A stretch of 64,000 bases of DNA, taken from assembly GCA_009777955.1 (NCBI GenBank), contig WRKW01000002.1, positions 131,294-195,293 of the forward strand. The letters are read 5' to 3'. The notes under the pieces were generated by a model. That model was given only the letters and a program-made list of their open reading frames with translations, did no database searches and was not told the DNA's origin. A program made the translations under genes and the position numbers. Origin of the DNA: Alphaproteobacteria bacterium. GTDB taxonomy: Bacteria > Pseudomonadota > Alphaproteobacteria > Rs-D84. Positions within the stretch are counted from its first letter, which is position 1, and each line of letters opens with the position of its first letter. Of the stretch, positions 36,043 through 43,181 are shown one piece after another.

Positions 36043-36210
36043 TGTCCGAACGAAGTGAGGATTACAAAAACGAGTGCCCGCCGTAGCCCGCAGGGCGAAG
36101 GCTGGGCTGACCAAGTTCGGAACTCCGCCACGAAGGTTCACCATCATTTCTGTCCGAACGAAGTTATAAATACCGCCGCAGCACGCGGGACAAAGGCTGG
36201 ACTGACCAAC
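36043..36210 (+). repeat. Two degenerate tandem units with palindromic repeat
   Basis: Two units start TCCGAACGAAGT (about 36046 and 36153) and end GGCTGGGCTGACCAA or GGCTGGACTGACCAA (about 36113 and 36210). The first contains the palindromic element at 36076-36107 (GCCCGCC...GGCTGGGC) also found at 38113 and 39275; the second holds a decayed copy. Confidence 0.6.
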
Positions 36211-36233
36211 TATCAAATAGCACGGGATAAATC

Positions 36234-36260
36234 AAAAGGCTCGCAATTTGCGAGCCTTTT
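36234..36260. terminator. Bidirectional Rho-independent terminator
   Basis: AAAAGGCTCGCAA, T, TTGCGAGCCTTTT: 13-bp stem with A and T tracts on both sides, between the tRNA unit (plus) and the acyl-CoA synthetase gene (minus). Confidence 0.85.
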
Positions 36261-36264
36261 GTTT

Positions 36265-37851
36265 TCATTCCGACCTATCTGGAAATTCCCCGCGGTCAAG
36301 CATTGCGGAAACTTCAAAGTGTTTGATTTTTTTCGCAGATGTTTGTGGCAAATCATCTTCCGTTATCGCAAAATGATTTACCCATTTATATGGCGCAATC
36401 GTAAGGTTCGAAGCTTTTATCAACAAATTGACTTTCATCAGCGAAGTGCCCGGCTTTACTTGAAACACTGCATACGGAACAACTTTACCTTTTATCGTCC
36501 TTTCCAACACCGCCGCAGCAAGGATTTCGTCGTTCCCCAGGTACAGATCTTCCAATTCGTCCGGCCATACTTTTTTACCGCTTTCTAAAACTATGACCTG
36601 TTTCTTTCTGCCTTTGATAATCAGGCGTTTTTTTGCATCCAATATTCCCAAATCCCCCGTTTTGAACCATCCGTCTTCAAATGCTTCTGCATTCGCGGCA
36701 TCATTGCCAATATATCCATTCATGACAAGATTTCCGCGAACCCAAATTTCGCCGACCCCATGTTTGTCGGGATTATGGATTTTGATTTCATTCCCGGGAA
36801 GCGGACCTGCATAATGCATAGTTCCATCGGCTTGTCTGAATTTAAAATTAAAGTTCGATGGTCCGGTGGTTTCGGTAAGGCCATAGCAATCACCCACAAC
36901 AAACCCCAACCGTTCGAAAAATTTGCGAATTCTTGGCTTCAGGGTCGCACCAGCAGACACAAGCACTTTTACCCGCCCGCCGAATATTTCGTGTATCGGA
37001 TCCGTAACTTTTTTAACAATCCCGCCCAGACCCACGGCGCGCAAAAGGCCACGCATTCCCATGATTATTTTCATCGCTGCGTATTTTTTCTTTTCTTTTG
37101 CACCATCTATTATCTTTTTATAAAATCCTTCCCATACACGCGGTACCGCGGGAATAACATGCGGACGATATTGTGCAAAATCTTTCAGAAATTCTTTCGG
37201 ATTCAACACCGGTTGCAGTAAAATGCTGCATCGCAACACAATCGGCGCGATTATGTTGATAACAACACCATATATGTGATACAATGGAAGAAACCCGTAA
37301 AACATATAACCCGGGTTTATAACGGGTTTGTATTTTAATGCACCGTTACCCAATGCCACCAGATTGCTGTGTGTTAACCCGACAATTTTTGGATTCCCCG
37401 TAGAGCCCGAAGTAAAAGACAACATTGCCATATCTTCATGCCCCACGTCGACAGCGACAAAATCAGATTCGCTGGTGGTATCCAAAGTTTCAATATCGTA
37501 CATTTCCGGGCCATTTTGGATAAAATAAGGTTTCTGAGCCAATACCAGCCTGCAATCAGTATGTCTTATCATGTTCAGATGTTCTGTCTTTGACAATCCC
37601 GTATCCAGCATAAGCACCTTTGCGCCCTGCGAAAGCAGTGCAAAATACGACTTTATAAATTCGGGGGTATTGCCGGACAAGATGGCAACCGTATCACCTT
37701 TTTTGATTTTAAATTTTTGTTTCAGCATTACCGCGCGCTGTTTTACTTTGGTTAACAAATCCGCATAAGTTTCGTTTTGTCTGACAAAGAATATCTTGTC
37801 TTTGTTCTCGGTACAAATCTTTTGCATCATGTCATACATATTTTTAAACAT
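36265..37851 (-). CDS. AMP-dependent acyl-CoA synthetase / ligase
   Basis: 528 aa of the ANL superfamily, which activates carboxylic acids to acyl-adenylates and then thioesters. Motifs: AMP loop SFTSGSTGNPKIVGLTHSN, YGLTETTG (A5), GWFKTGDLG (A7) and a C-terminal KGRKKQVIVLESGKKVWPDELE (A8), ending SAKKIKH with the catalytic Lys of the C-domain. Length and motifs fit long-chain fatty-acid CoA ligases (FadD/AAS type). SD AAGG is 8 bp before the ATG. A promoter with a dyad at its start lies upstream. Confidence 0.9.
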   Translation of the reverse strand: MFKNMYDMMQKICTENKDKIFFVRQNETYADLLTKVKQRAVMLKQKFKIKKGDTVAILSGNTPEFIKSYFALLSQGAKVLMLDTGLSKTEHLNMIRHTDCRLVLAQKPYFIQNGPEMYDIETLDTTSESDFVAVDVGHEDMAMLSFTSGSTGNPKIVGLTHSNLVALGNGALKYKPVINPGYMFYGFLPLYHIYGVVINIIAPIVLRCSILLQPVLNPKEFLKDFAQYRPHVIPAVPRVWEGFYKKIIDGAKEKKKYAAMKIIMGMRGLLRAVGLGGIVKKVTDPIHEIFGGRVKVLVSAGATLKPRIRKFFERLGFVVGDCYGLTETTGPSNFNFKFRQADGTMHYAGPLPGNEIKIHNPDKHGVGEIWVRGNLVMNGYIGNDAANAEAFEDGWFKTGDLGILDAKKRLIIKGRKKQVIVLESGKKVWPDELEDLYLGNDEILAAAVLERTIKGKVVPYAVFQVKPGTSLMKVNLLIKASNLTIAPYKWVNHFAITEDDLPQTSAKKIKHFEVSAMLDRGEFPDRSE

Positions 37852-37874
37852 AATCCAACCTTTTTGTTTGTTTT

Positions 37875-37922
37875 GCCACTATGGCAGTGGCCATTATACA
37901 AAATTCCGATAATAGACCACAA
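37875..37922 (-). promoter_or_regulatory. Promoter and dyad of the acyl-CoA synthetase gene
   Basis: Minus strand TTGTGG (37922-37917), 18-bp spacer, TATAAT (37898-37893). Directly after the -10 lies GCCACT, ATGGC, AGTGGC (37875-37891), an inverted repeat over the expected start of transcription: possible operator. Confidence 0.45.
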
Positions 37923-37976
37923 CTTAATTAATTGTTTGACATCCCCAGTGACGTGAATTACCATGAAAAGCCGAAC

Positions 37977-38063
37977 GGTCTTGTGGCGGAATGGTAGACG
38001 CTGAGGACTTAAAATCCTTTGGGCATTGCGCCCGTGTGGGTTCAAGTCCCACCAAGACCACCA
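37977..38063 (+). tRNA. tRNA-Leu (anticodon TAA)
   Basis: 87 nt with a long variable arm: acceptor GGTCTTG with CAAGACC, anticodon in GGACTTAAAATCC, encoded CCA. The CCA end is the first base triplet of the direct repeat R1. Confidence 0.95.
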
Positions 38064-38233
38064 CCAAATTTCGTTATTGAGCGGAAAAGCCGCGAAATTA
38101 AGAAATTTGAGTGCCCGCCGTAGCCCGCGGGGCGAAGGCTGGGCAAAATTCCCCGATTTTTCACATCTGCCTTATAATCGGACAAATTATAGCTTAAATT
38201 TTGTAAAAATTATTGATTTTCAGCCGGTTTCGA
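38061..38233 (+). repeat. 173-bp direct repeat R1
   Basis: Starts at the CCA of tRNA-Leu (CCACCAAATTTCG) and ends CAGCCGGTTTCGA. The same 173 bp recur at 39223-39395 with a few differences, all transitions in the part I compared. Contains the palindromic element GCCCGCC...GGCTGGGC (38113-38144). This and the rest of the 341-bp gap before 38405 hold no convincing gene. Confidence 0.85.
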
Positions 38234-38404
38234 ACTCTTTGAATAAAAAGTTTATATCCCCATGCCCTGCAATCGTTGCCGTTCTAGTTAGAGTTCATAG
38301 TCGTATTTCAACCTATATATTTTTAGGTAGAGAGATTGATTTTCCAATTTTTAAATATACAATAAGCATTCGGAGAAGATACAAACTAAATAATATGGAT
38401 CATT

Positions 38405-39145
38405 TTGAATCGCTCTGAAATCAATCTTATCAATATTGGGGCATACAACAAACTTGCACCTGTTTACAAAAAACGAACCATCACTACGGGTCGCTATCCT
38501 GTTTTAACATCTATATTATTGGATGATGGCGACAAAAGACAATTCTTTGTCATAGATTCTTGCCAGTATAATTTTGAAATGGCATTTATTGATTTTTATA
38601 CAAAGCAAAATGGCAATCAATCGCTCAAGATGCTAGATATTGGGTTTGGCGCTGGAAATACATTAAATTATTTTGCAGGTTCAGATTATGAAACAACAGG
38701 CGTGGATTTCTCAAAAAAGATGTGTGAAACAGCAAAAAAAGTCAGTCCAAAGTCAGAGATTCATTGCGCTGATATATTTAATGTTGATTTTAAAGATGAA
38801 TGTTTTGATGTCATAACGATGATGTCTATGCTGTGCCAGTTGCCAACACGCGATGCGCGAGCATTATTGACGCAGGTTAGACAGTGGTTGAAGCCAAACG
38901 GATACATTTATGCCTCTACATCCGTGGAAAATAATAGCGAGTCAGGAGTGTTTGTAAAAGAAACCATTGGTTGTTATAACTTAGGGAAGTCGACGATTAA
39001 ACGCTTTCGCACAAATTATACAATAGACCGGTTTATCAAACTACTCGAATCTTCCGGGTTTGGAATTGTGATGCCATTTATAACATACGAGAAAAACAAA
39101 AAATCAAAACGTCAGTTCCAAGGTTATATATGTAAGTTGCGATAA
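38405..39145 (+). CDS. SAM-dependent methyltransferase (class I)
   Basis: 246 aa. The SAM-binding motif I is MLDIGFGAGNTLNYF, followed by TTGVDFSKKM (motif II acidic end) and FDVITMMSMLCQLP (motif IV region), the standard order of class I methyltransferases. The substrate is not evident. The only start is a TTG at 38405; the ATG at 38395 is in another frame and hits a stop after seven codons, so either a weak start or a disrupted 5' end. The gene lies between two 173-bp direct repeats and is probably a mobile or duplicated cassette. Confidence 0.75.
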   Translation: MNRSEINLINIGAYNKLAPVYKKRTITTGRYPVLTSILLDDGDKRQFFVIDSCQYNFEMAFIDFYTKQNGNQSLKMLDIGFGAGNTLNYFAGSDYETTGVDFSKKMCETAKKVSPKSEIHCADIFNVDFKDECFDVITMMSMLCQLPTRDARALLTQVRQWLKPNGYIYASTSVENNSESGVFVKETIGCYNLGKSTIKRFRTNYTIDRFIKLLESSGFGIVMPFITYEKNKKSKRQFQGYICKLR

Positions 39146-39222
39146 TTCTTGAAAATTTGAATCTGTTGTACCAACCTTTAAAAGGATTGGAAATCGTTAG
39201 TTAGAAACTCGTGTAATATATT

Positions 39223-39395
39223 CCACCAAATTTCGTTATTGAGCGGAAAAGCCGCGAAATTAAGAAATTTGAGTGCCCGCCGTAGCCCGCAGGGCGAAGA
39301 CTGGGCAAAATTTCCCAATTTTTCATATTTGCCTTATAATCGGACAAATTATAGCTTAAATTTTGTAAAAATTATTGATTTTCAGCCGGTTTCGA
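39223..39395 (+). repeat. 173-bp direct repeat R2
   Basis: Second copy of R1, ending 14 bp before the ATG of the histidine phosphatase gene, so it may supply its leader. Includes the palindromic element at 39275-39306. Confidence 0.85.
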
Positions 39396-39409
39396 GCTAC
39401 TATAAAAAC

Positions 39410-40057
39410 ATGATTAAACATCTATATATTTTCAGACACGGCGAAACAGATTATAATAAGGAAAACCGCACAATGGGTTGGCTGGATATCCCGTTGAATG
39501 ACAAAGGCATTTCACAAGCAAAAGATTTAGCCAAAGTTATTAAACCTATCAATTTAGATATAATATTTTCTTCGCCTTTATCCAGATGTTTAGAAACCGC
39601 CAAAATTGTCGCAGAGTCTGCAAATACAAAAATAATAACAAATGATGATTTAAGAGAACGGAGTTTTGGCGTATTTGAAAACCATCTTGTATGGCTGACA
39701 GATGATCCCAGTAAGGTTAGTTTAGATTTGTCACAGGACCGAATTGTGCTGTTGGCGAGCGATATGAAAAACCCAAATTTCGCACCTGAAAATGGTGAAA
39801 GTTATAATGATTTAAAGCATCGTGCACTTGCCGCAGTAATAGATATAGCCAAAAATTCTGAACATAAAAATATAGGCATATCTGCACACGGCGGTGTGGC
39901 AAGGGTATTATTATCACAATTTACAGATTTCCCTTTTGGTGGCATGCCAAACGCTGGCTATATAAAACTGGATTGGGATGGCACAGCATTATCGCTGAAC
40001 GAGCACCCGGAATGGTTTTTGCCATTTTTAACTCCGAACGGCGTTGCAGGCAACTAA
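39410..40057 (+). CDS. Histidine phosphatase (phosphoglycerate mutase-like)
   Basis: 215 aa from the ATG at 39410. The catalytic RHG is at residues 9-11 (YIFRHGETDYN, H10 takes the phosphate). The second His is in ISAHGGVARVLL, and SSPLSRCLETAKI and DDLRERSFGVFE complete the family pattern. These enzymes act as cofactor-dependent phosphoglycerate mutases, alpha-ribazole phosphatases or general phosphatases; the close substrate is not clear. The frame extends upstream into R2 but that part is repeat, not protein. Confidence 0.88.
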   Translation: MIKHLYIFRHGETDYNKENRTMGWLDIPLNDKGISQAKDLAKVIKPINLDIIFSSPLSRCLETAKIVAESANTKIITNDDLRERSFGVFENHLVWLTDDPSKVSLDLSQDRIVLLASDMKNPNFAPENGESYNDLKHRALAAVIDIAKNSEHKNIGISAHGGVARVLLSQFTDFPFGGMPNAGYIKLDWDGTALSLNEHPEWFLPFLTPNGVAGN

Positions 40058-40101
40058 CTTTTGGGTCATACCTAATTAACTTTAACTAGGCATGACCTAT
40101 A

Positions 40102-40644
40102 TTATAAGCTCTTTGCAAAATACAATTTCATATGCCGACTGTAATCCGGTGCGGCGTATGCCATATCGAATCCAAAATCCAAAGCATTCTGCCAACTGGC
40201 CTTGTTTTTTTCTGAAATTTTACATATCGCGGTTTTTCTGCCTTGCGCGATCGCCCTTTCCGCACGCGCATGTTGCATTAATCCCATAAAACCCCGCCCC
40301 CGGTACCTTGCGTCAACCAATACTGATTGAAATATCGCCAGCTCTTCATCCGGCGCAACTTTGAATTCCGGTGCATCACGCATTCCGCCAGACCTTGGGA
40401 AATGTACAGTTGCAATCGCGGCAAGAACATCATTATCAAATGCCCCCAATACCGCATAATCCCGATTTGCCAGAAATTGCGCCCATTCACCAGGCTTCTT
40501 ATGCACAAAATAATAATCATGTTTCAAAGTACAGATATTATAGTTTATAAATTTCATTACCTGTCCCAGATGTACACTATCCAGATCTTTTATTTTTAAC
40601 CCTGGATACTGTTTTATAAAATCATATGTTGATACGGTTTTCAT
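40102..40644 (-). CDS. GNAT-family N-acetyltransferase
   Basis: 180 aa. The acetyl-CoA binding region is VLVDARYRGRGFMGLMQHARA (V...RGRGxxG), preceded by a beta strand ELAIFQSVL, with a C-terminal NALDFGFDMAY as in many GNATs. Substrate unknown. SD AAGGG is 9 bp before the ATG. A Rho-independent hairpin and an upstream short leader ORF precede it, suggesting control by attenuation. Confidence 0.85.
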   Translation of the reverse strand: MKTVSTYDFIKQYPGLKIKDLDSVHLGQVMKFINYNICTLKHDYYFVHKKPGEWAQFLANRDYAVLGAFDNDVLAAIATVHFPRSGGMRDAPEFKVAPDEELAIFQSVLVDARYRGRGFMGLMQHARAERAIAQGRKTAICKISEKNKASWQNALDFGFDMAYAAPDYSRHMKLYFAKSL

Positions 40645-40673
40645 CTTGATTTACCCTTTTTTTTATACAAGAA

Positions 40674-40705
40674 AACCCCCGCAATTTTTTCAATTTGCGG
40701 GGGTT
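40674..40705 (-). terminator. Terminator between leader ORF and GNAT gene
   Basis: Stem AACCCCCGCAA/TTGCGGGGGTT (11 bp) with a 10-nt loop, followed on the minus strand by TTTTC. It ends about 30 bp before the GNAT ATG, so it could act as an attenuator or simply end accDA transcription. Confidence 0.75.
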
Positions 40706-40729
40706 CCAAATTTCACAAGCGGAAAGGAT

Positions 40730-40819
40730 TTAATCAGCAATCCGCGCAAAAAACGCCCCACATCGGAGACGACGACGCGCGATATTGTTTTTAACGATGA
40801 TAATTACCGTGTTTTCCAT
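40730..40819 (-). CDS. 29-aa leader-peptide-like ORF
   Basis: ATG at 40819, stop at 40730. The peptide includes TVIIIVKNNIARRRLRCG: three Ile and two Val, then a run of Arg codons (CGT CGT CGT CTC CGA). It sits between a promoter (TTGACT, 16 bp, TACAAT, 7 bp to the ATG) and a terminator hairpin, the layout of a classical attenuation leader. Alternatively a genuine microprotein. The gene that would be controlled is the GNAT at 40644. Confidence 0.45.
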   Translation of the reverse strand: MENTVIIIVKNNIARRRLRCGAFFARIAD

Positions 40820-40826
40820 GATGCTT

Positions 40827-40854
40827 ATTGTATCATAACCCTATAAAAAGTCAA
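40827..40854 (-). promoter_or_regulatory. Leaderless-type promoter of the leader ORF
   Basis: Minus strand TTGACT, 16-bp spacer, TACAAT, 7 bp to the ATG at 40819. Confidence 0.55.
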
Positions 40855-40867
40855 ATTAATAAAATAT

Positions 40868-42595
40868 TTATTTTATGTCACGTGTCATCGCAAAGAATTT
40901 TTCTGCACGATGGATCGGTAATTTAGCAGCTGGAATTTTCGAAAGCTCTTGCAAAGCATTGGTAACAGCCGCGCCCAGATTTTCCATTGTCGTCTGCCAA
41001 TCCTTGTGCGCGCCCCCTTCCGGTTCCGGCACTATGCCATCTATAATATGCAGTGCCGACAAATCCCCCGCGGTAAGTTTCATTGCTTCTGCCGCATGGG
41101 CTTTCATTTTATTATCTTTCCACAATATGCTGGCGCATGATTCTGGTGCGATTACCGAATATATCGCGTTTTCTAACATCAGGACTTTATCCCCGGTCGC
41201 AATAGCAATCGCACCACCGGAACCACCCTGTCCCACAATTACCGCAACATACGGTGTCGCCACCGAAAGTCCTGTCTGTATTGCTTTTGCAACCGCTTCT
41301 GACTGGCCACGTTCTTCACCTTCTTTGCCGGCGAACGCGCCCGATGTATCTACCAGTGAAATAATCGGAATGCCAAATTTTTCCGCCATCCGCATCAGAC
41401 GTGCGGCTTTTCTATATCCTTCGGGTGTCGGCATTCCAAAACGGTGTTTTTGACGCGTAGCTATGTCACGCCCCAATTCTTGTCCCATTATCATTACCGG
41501 CATCCCACGAAAAAATCCCAATCCGCCCAATAATGCGGAATCTTCCCCGAATGTCCGGTCGCCAGAAAGGGGAACCCATTCCGTAACCAGTCCGCCTATA
41601 TAGTCTAAAAAATGCGGGCGATTTTCATTGCGTGCCAGCATAACTTTTTCATACGCCGGGGTGCTGTCTTCTTTTTTATTGGAACGAAATGTATTACGGT
41701 CGTCTATCTTTGGTTGGACAACTTTGATTTCACCGGCCAGATTTGGTTGTTTTGTCACAACGGCCATAATTTTATCCAAGACTTCTTTTAAGTCGGAACG
41801 TTTTGCAACAATATCGACCATTCCATGTTCCAAAAGATATTCTGCGGTTTGAAAATCCGCCGGTAACCTTTCGCGCATATTCTGCTCTATAACCAAACGA
41901 CCGGCAAAACCGATACGGGCACCCTGCTCTGCAATATGTATGTCACCCAGCATAGCAAATGATGCCGTAACCCCGCCGTACGTCGGATCGGTAAGTATGA
42001 CGATATAGGGAAGCTTTGCTTCATGCAACCTATTTACTGCCGCGGTTGTACGCGCCATTTGCATCAGCGAAAGGACATTTTCCTGCATGCGGGCTCCCCC
42101 GCTTGCCACAACAATTATATAAGGTTGTTTTTTTGATATTGCATGCTCTATGCTTGCAACAATTCCATCCCCTACGGCACGCCCCATGGAACCCATCATA
42201 AATTCGGGATTCATAACGGCAATGGTTGCCTGTGCGCCGCTGATTTTGCCGTCTGCTGCGGACACGGCATCATCGAAACCGGTTTCTTCCCTTGCCTCTG
42301 CAAGACGCTCTGCATACGGTTTTCGATCTATAAAGCAAAGCGGATCATCGGAAACGCGCGGCAATTTTATTGGTGTCCAATTATTATTGTCGAAAAGAAG
42401 ATTAAATCGTTGCGGCGGGGTAAGAAGGAATACATGGTTACACTTTGGACATATACGTGCATTTTCCTTGAAATCTTTGTAATATATAAGACGGCCACAG
42501 CTTTCACACTTCAACCACATAAGACGGCGGACACTGTCATATTTCCCGCGATCGTTGTTTCTTATTCCTCGGGCGGAACGTTTAAAAAGGGACAT
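40868..42595 (-). CDS. accDA: Fused acetyl-CoA carboxylase carboxyltransferase (AccD-AccA)
   Basis: 575 aa. The N-terminal half is the beta subunit AccD: a zinc ribbon with C30, C33, C49 and C52 (CESC and CPKC), then the crotonase-like core (ASGGARMQENVLSLMQMA). The C-terminal half, from about residue 310, is the alpha subunit AccA (MVIMGQELGRD-like segment, LVDTSGAFAGKEGEERGQ, GQGGSGGAIAIATGD). The enzyme moves CO2 from carboxybiotin to acetyl-CoA, making malonyl-CoA for fatty acids. Most Proteobacteria have two separate genes; fusion here would keep the alpha2-beta2 ratio fixed. It starts 1 bp after the IHF/HU gene ends. AccB and AccC are not in the window. Confidence 0.93.
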   Translation of the reverse strand: MSLFKRSARGIRNNDRGKYDSVRRLMWLKCESCGRLIYYKDFKENARICPKCNHVFLLTPPQRFNLLFDNNNWTPIKLPRVSDDPLCFIDRKPYAERLAEAREETGFDDAVSAADGKISGAQATIAVMNPEFMMGSMGRAVGDGIVASIEHAISKKQPYIIVVASGGARMQENVLSLMQMARTTAAVNRLHEAKLPYIVILTDPTYGGVTASFAMLGDIHIAEQGARIGFAGRLVIEQNMRERLPADFQTAEYLLEHGMVDIVAKRSDLKEVLDKIMAVVTKQPNLAGEIKVVQPKIDDRNTFRSNKKEDSTPAYEKVMLARNENRPHFLDYIGGLVTEWVPLSGDRTFGEDSALLGGLGFFRGMPVMIMGQELGRDIATRQKHRFGMPTPEGYRKAARLMRMAEKFGIPIISLVDTSGAFAGKEGEERGQSEAVAKAIQTGLSVATPYVAVIVGQGGSGGAIAIATGDKVLMLENAIYSVIAPESCASILWKDNKMKAHAAEAMKLTAGDLSALHIIDGIVPEPEGGAHKDWQTTMENLGAAVTNALQELSKIPAAKLPIHRAEKFFAMTRDIK

Positions 42596-42596
42596 T

Positions 42597-42872
42597 TCAA
42601 TTCATCTTTTTTGTTAATTCATTGCTTGGGCGGAAAAGTATTGTACGACCGGCATCCAAGCGCATGGGTTTTCCAGTACGCGGATTAAAAGCGTCCTTTG
42701 TTGCACGGACACGTGGCATGAATCTGCCAAAACCCCGGATTTCTATGCGATCACCGCGCATGACGGCATCGGTTATGTCATTCGTCAGAATTTCAACGAT
42801 TCTGTCTGCATCTTCGGGTCGCATGCGGTTGAATTTTACTTGGACTGAACGGACAAGATCTGAACGTTTCAT
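42597..42872 (-). CDS. ihfB: Integration host factor / HU-type DNA-bending protein
   Basis: 91 aa. RIEIRGFGRFMPRVR and NPRTGKPMRLDAGRTILFRPSNELTKKMN are the arm and C-terminal body of the HU/IHF fold. RIEIRGFGRF points to IHF beta over HU, but the separation is not certain. It shapes the nucleoid and assists recombination and transcription. SD AAAGGA is 9 bp upstream, and accDA follows after 1 bp, so the two share a transcript. Confidence 0.85.
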   Translation of the reverse strand: MKRSDLVRSVQVKFNRMRPEDADRIVEILTNDITDAVMRGDRIEIRGFGRFMPRVRATKDAFNPRTGKPMRLDAGRTILFRPSNELTKKMN

Positions 42873-42920
42873 TTTTTAATTCCTTTATTAATAGCGGTGC
42901 GATAATTACACCATATCCCC

Positions 42921-42949
42921 AGCTTACATGAATTCAGCTGGCTTGTCAA
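42921..42949 (-). promoter_or_regulatory. Promoter of ihfB-accDA
   Basis: Minus strand TTGACA, 17-bp spacer, TAAGCT. The 309-bp gap 42873-43181 carries this promoter and the divergent one at 43062 and no gene. Confidence 0.5.
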
Positions 42950-43061
42950 TCCGACCCTGTCTTTGTATTCCTGATTCACAGCGACAGGCATCCACTGTAC
43001 AAAAGGGCATGTACGCATCTAAGAAACTTGTCAAAAACGACTGCGTCACTAATAATATAGA

Positions 43062-43090
43062 TTGACTCCTTACCAAATTGTGTGATACAT
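43062..43090 (+). promoter_or_regulatory. Promoter of the AIDA-like autotransporter
   Basis: TTGACT, 17-bp spacer, ATACAT; a 90-bp leader with SD AAGG leads to the ATG at 43182. Confidence 0.45.
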
Positions 43091-43181
43091 ATAAAAAGTA
43101 AAGAATCTTATATTTCGGGGCTTAATAAAAATTAAAAATCCAACTCAAACACCAATTTGCGAATTAAAAAAGGTAAAAATT

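Noticed and set aside
38026..38418. Open frame running through tRNA-Leu and R1, and its partner through R2 (39239)
   Set aside because: The same frame is translated from both 173-bp repeats and from a tRNA, so it reflects repeat sequence and not a gene.
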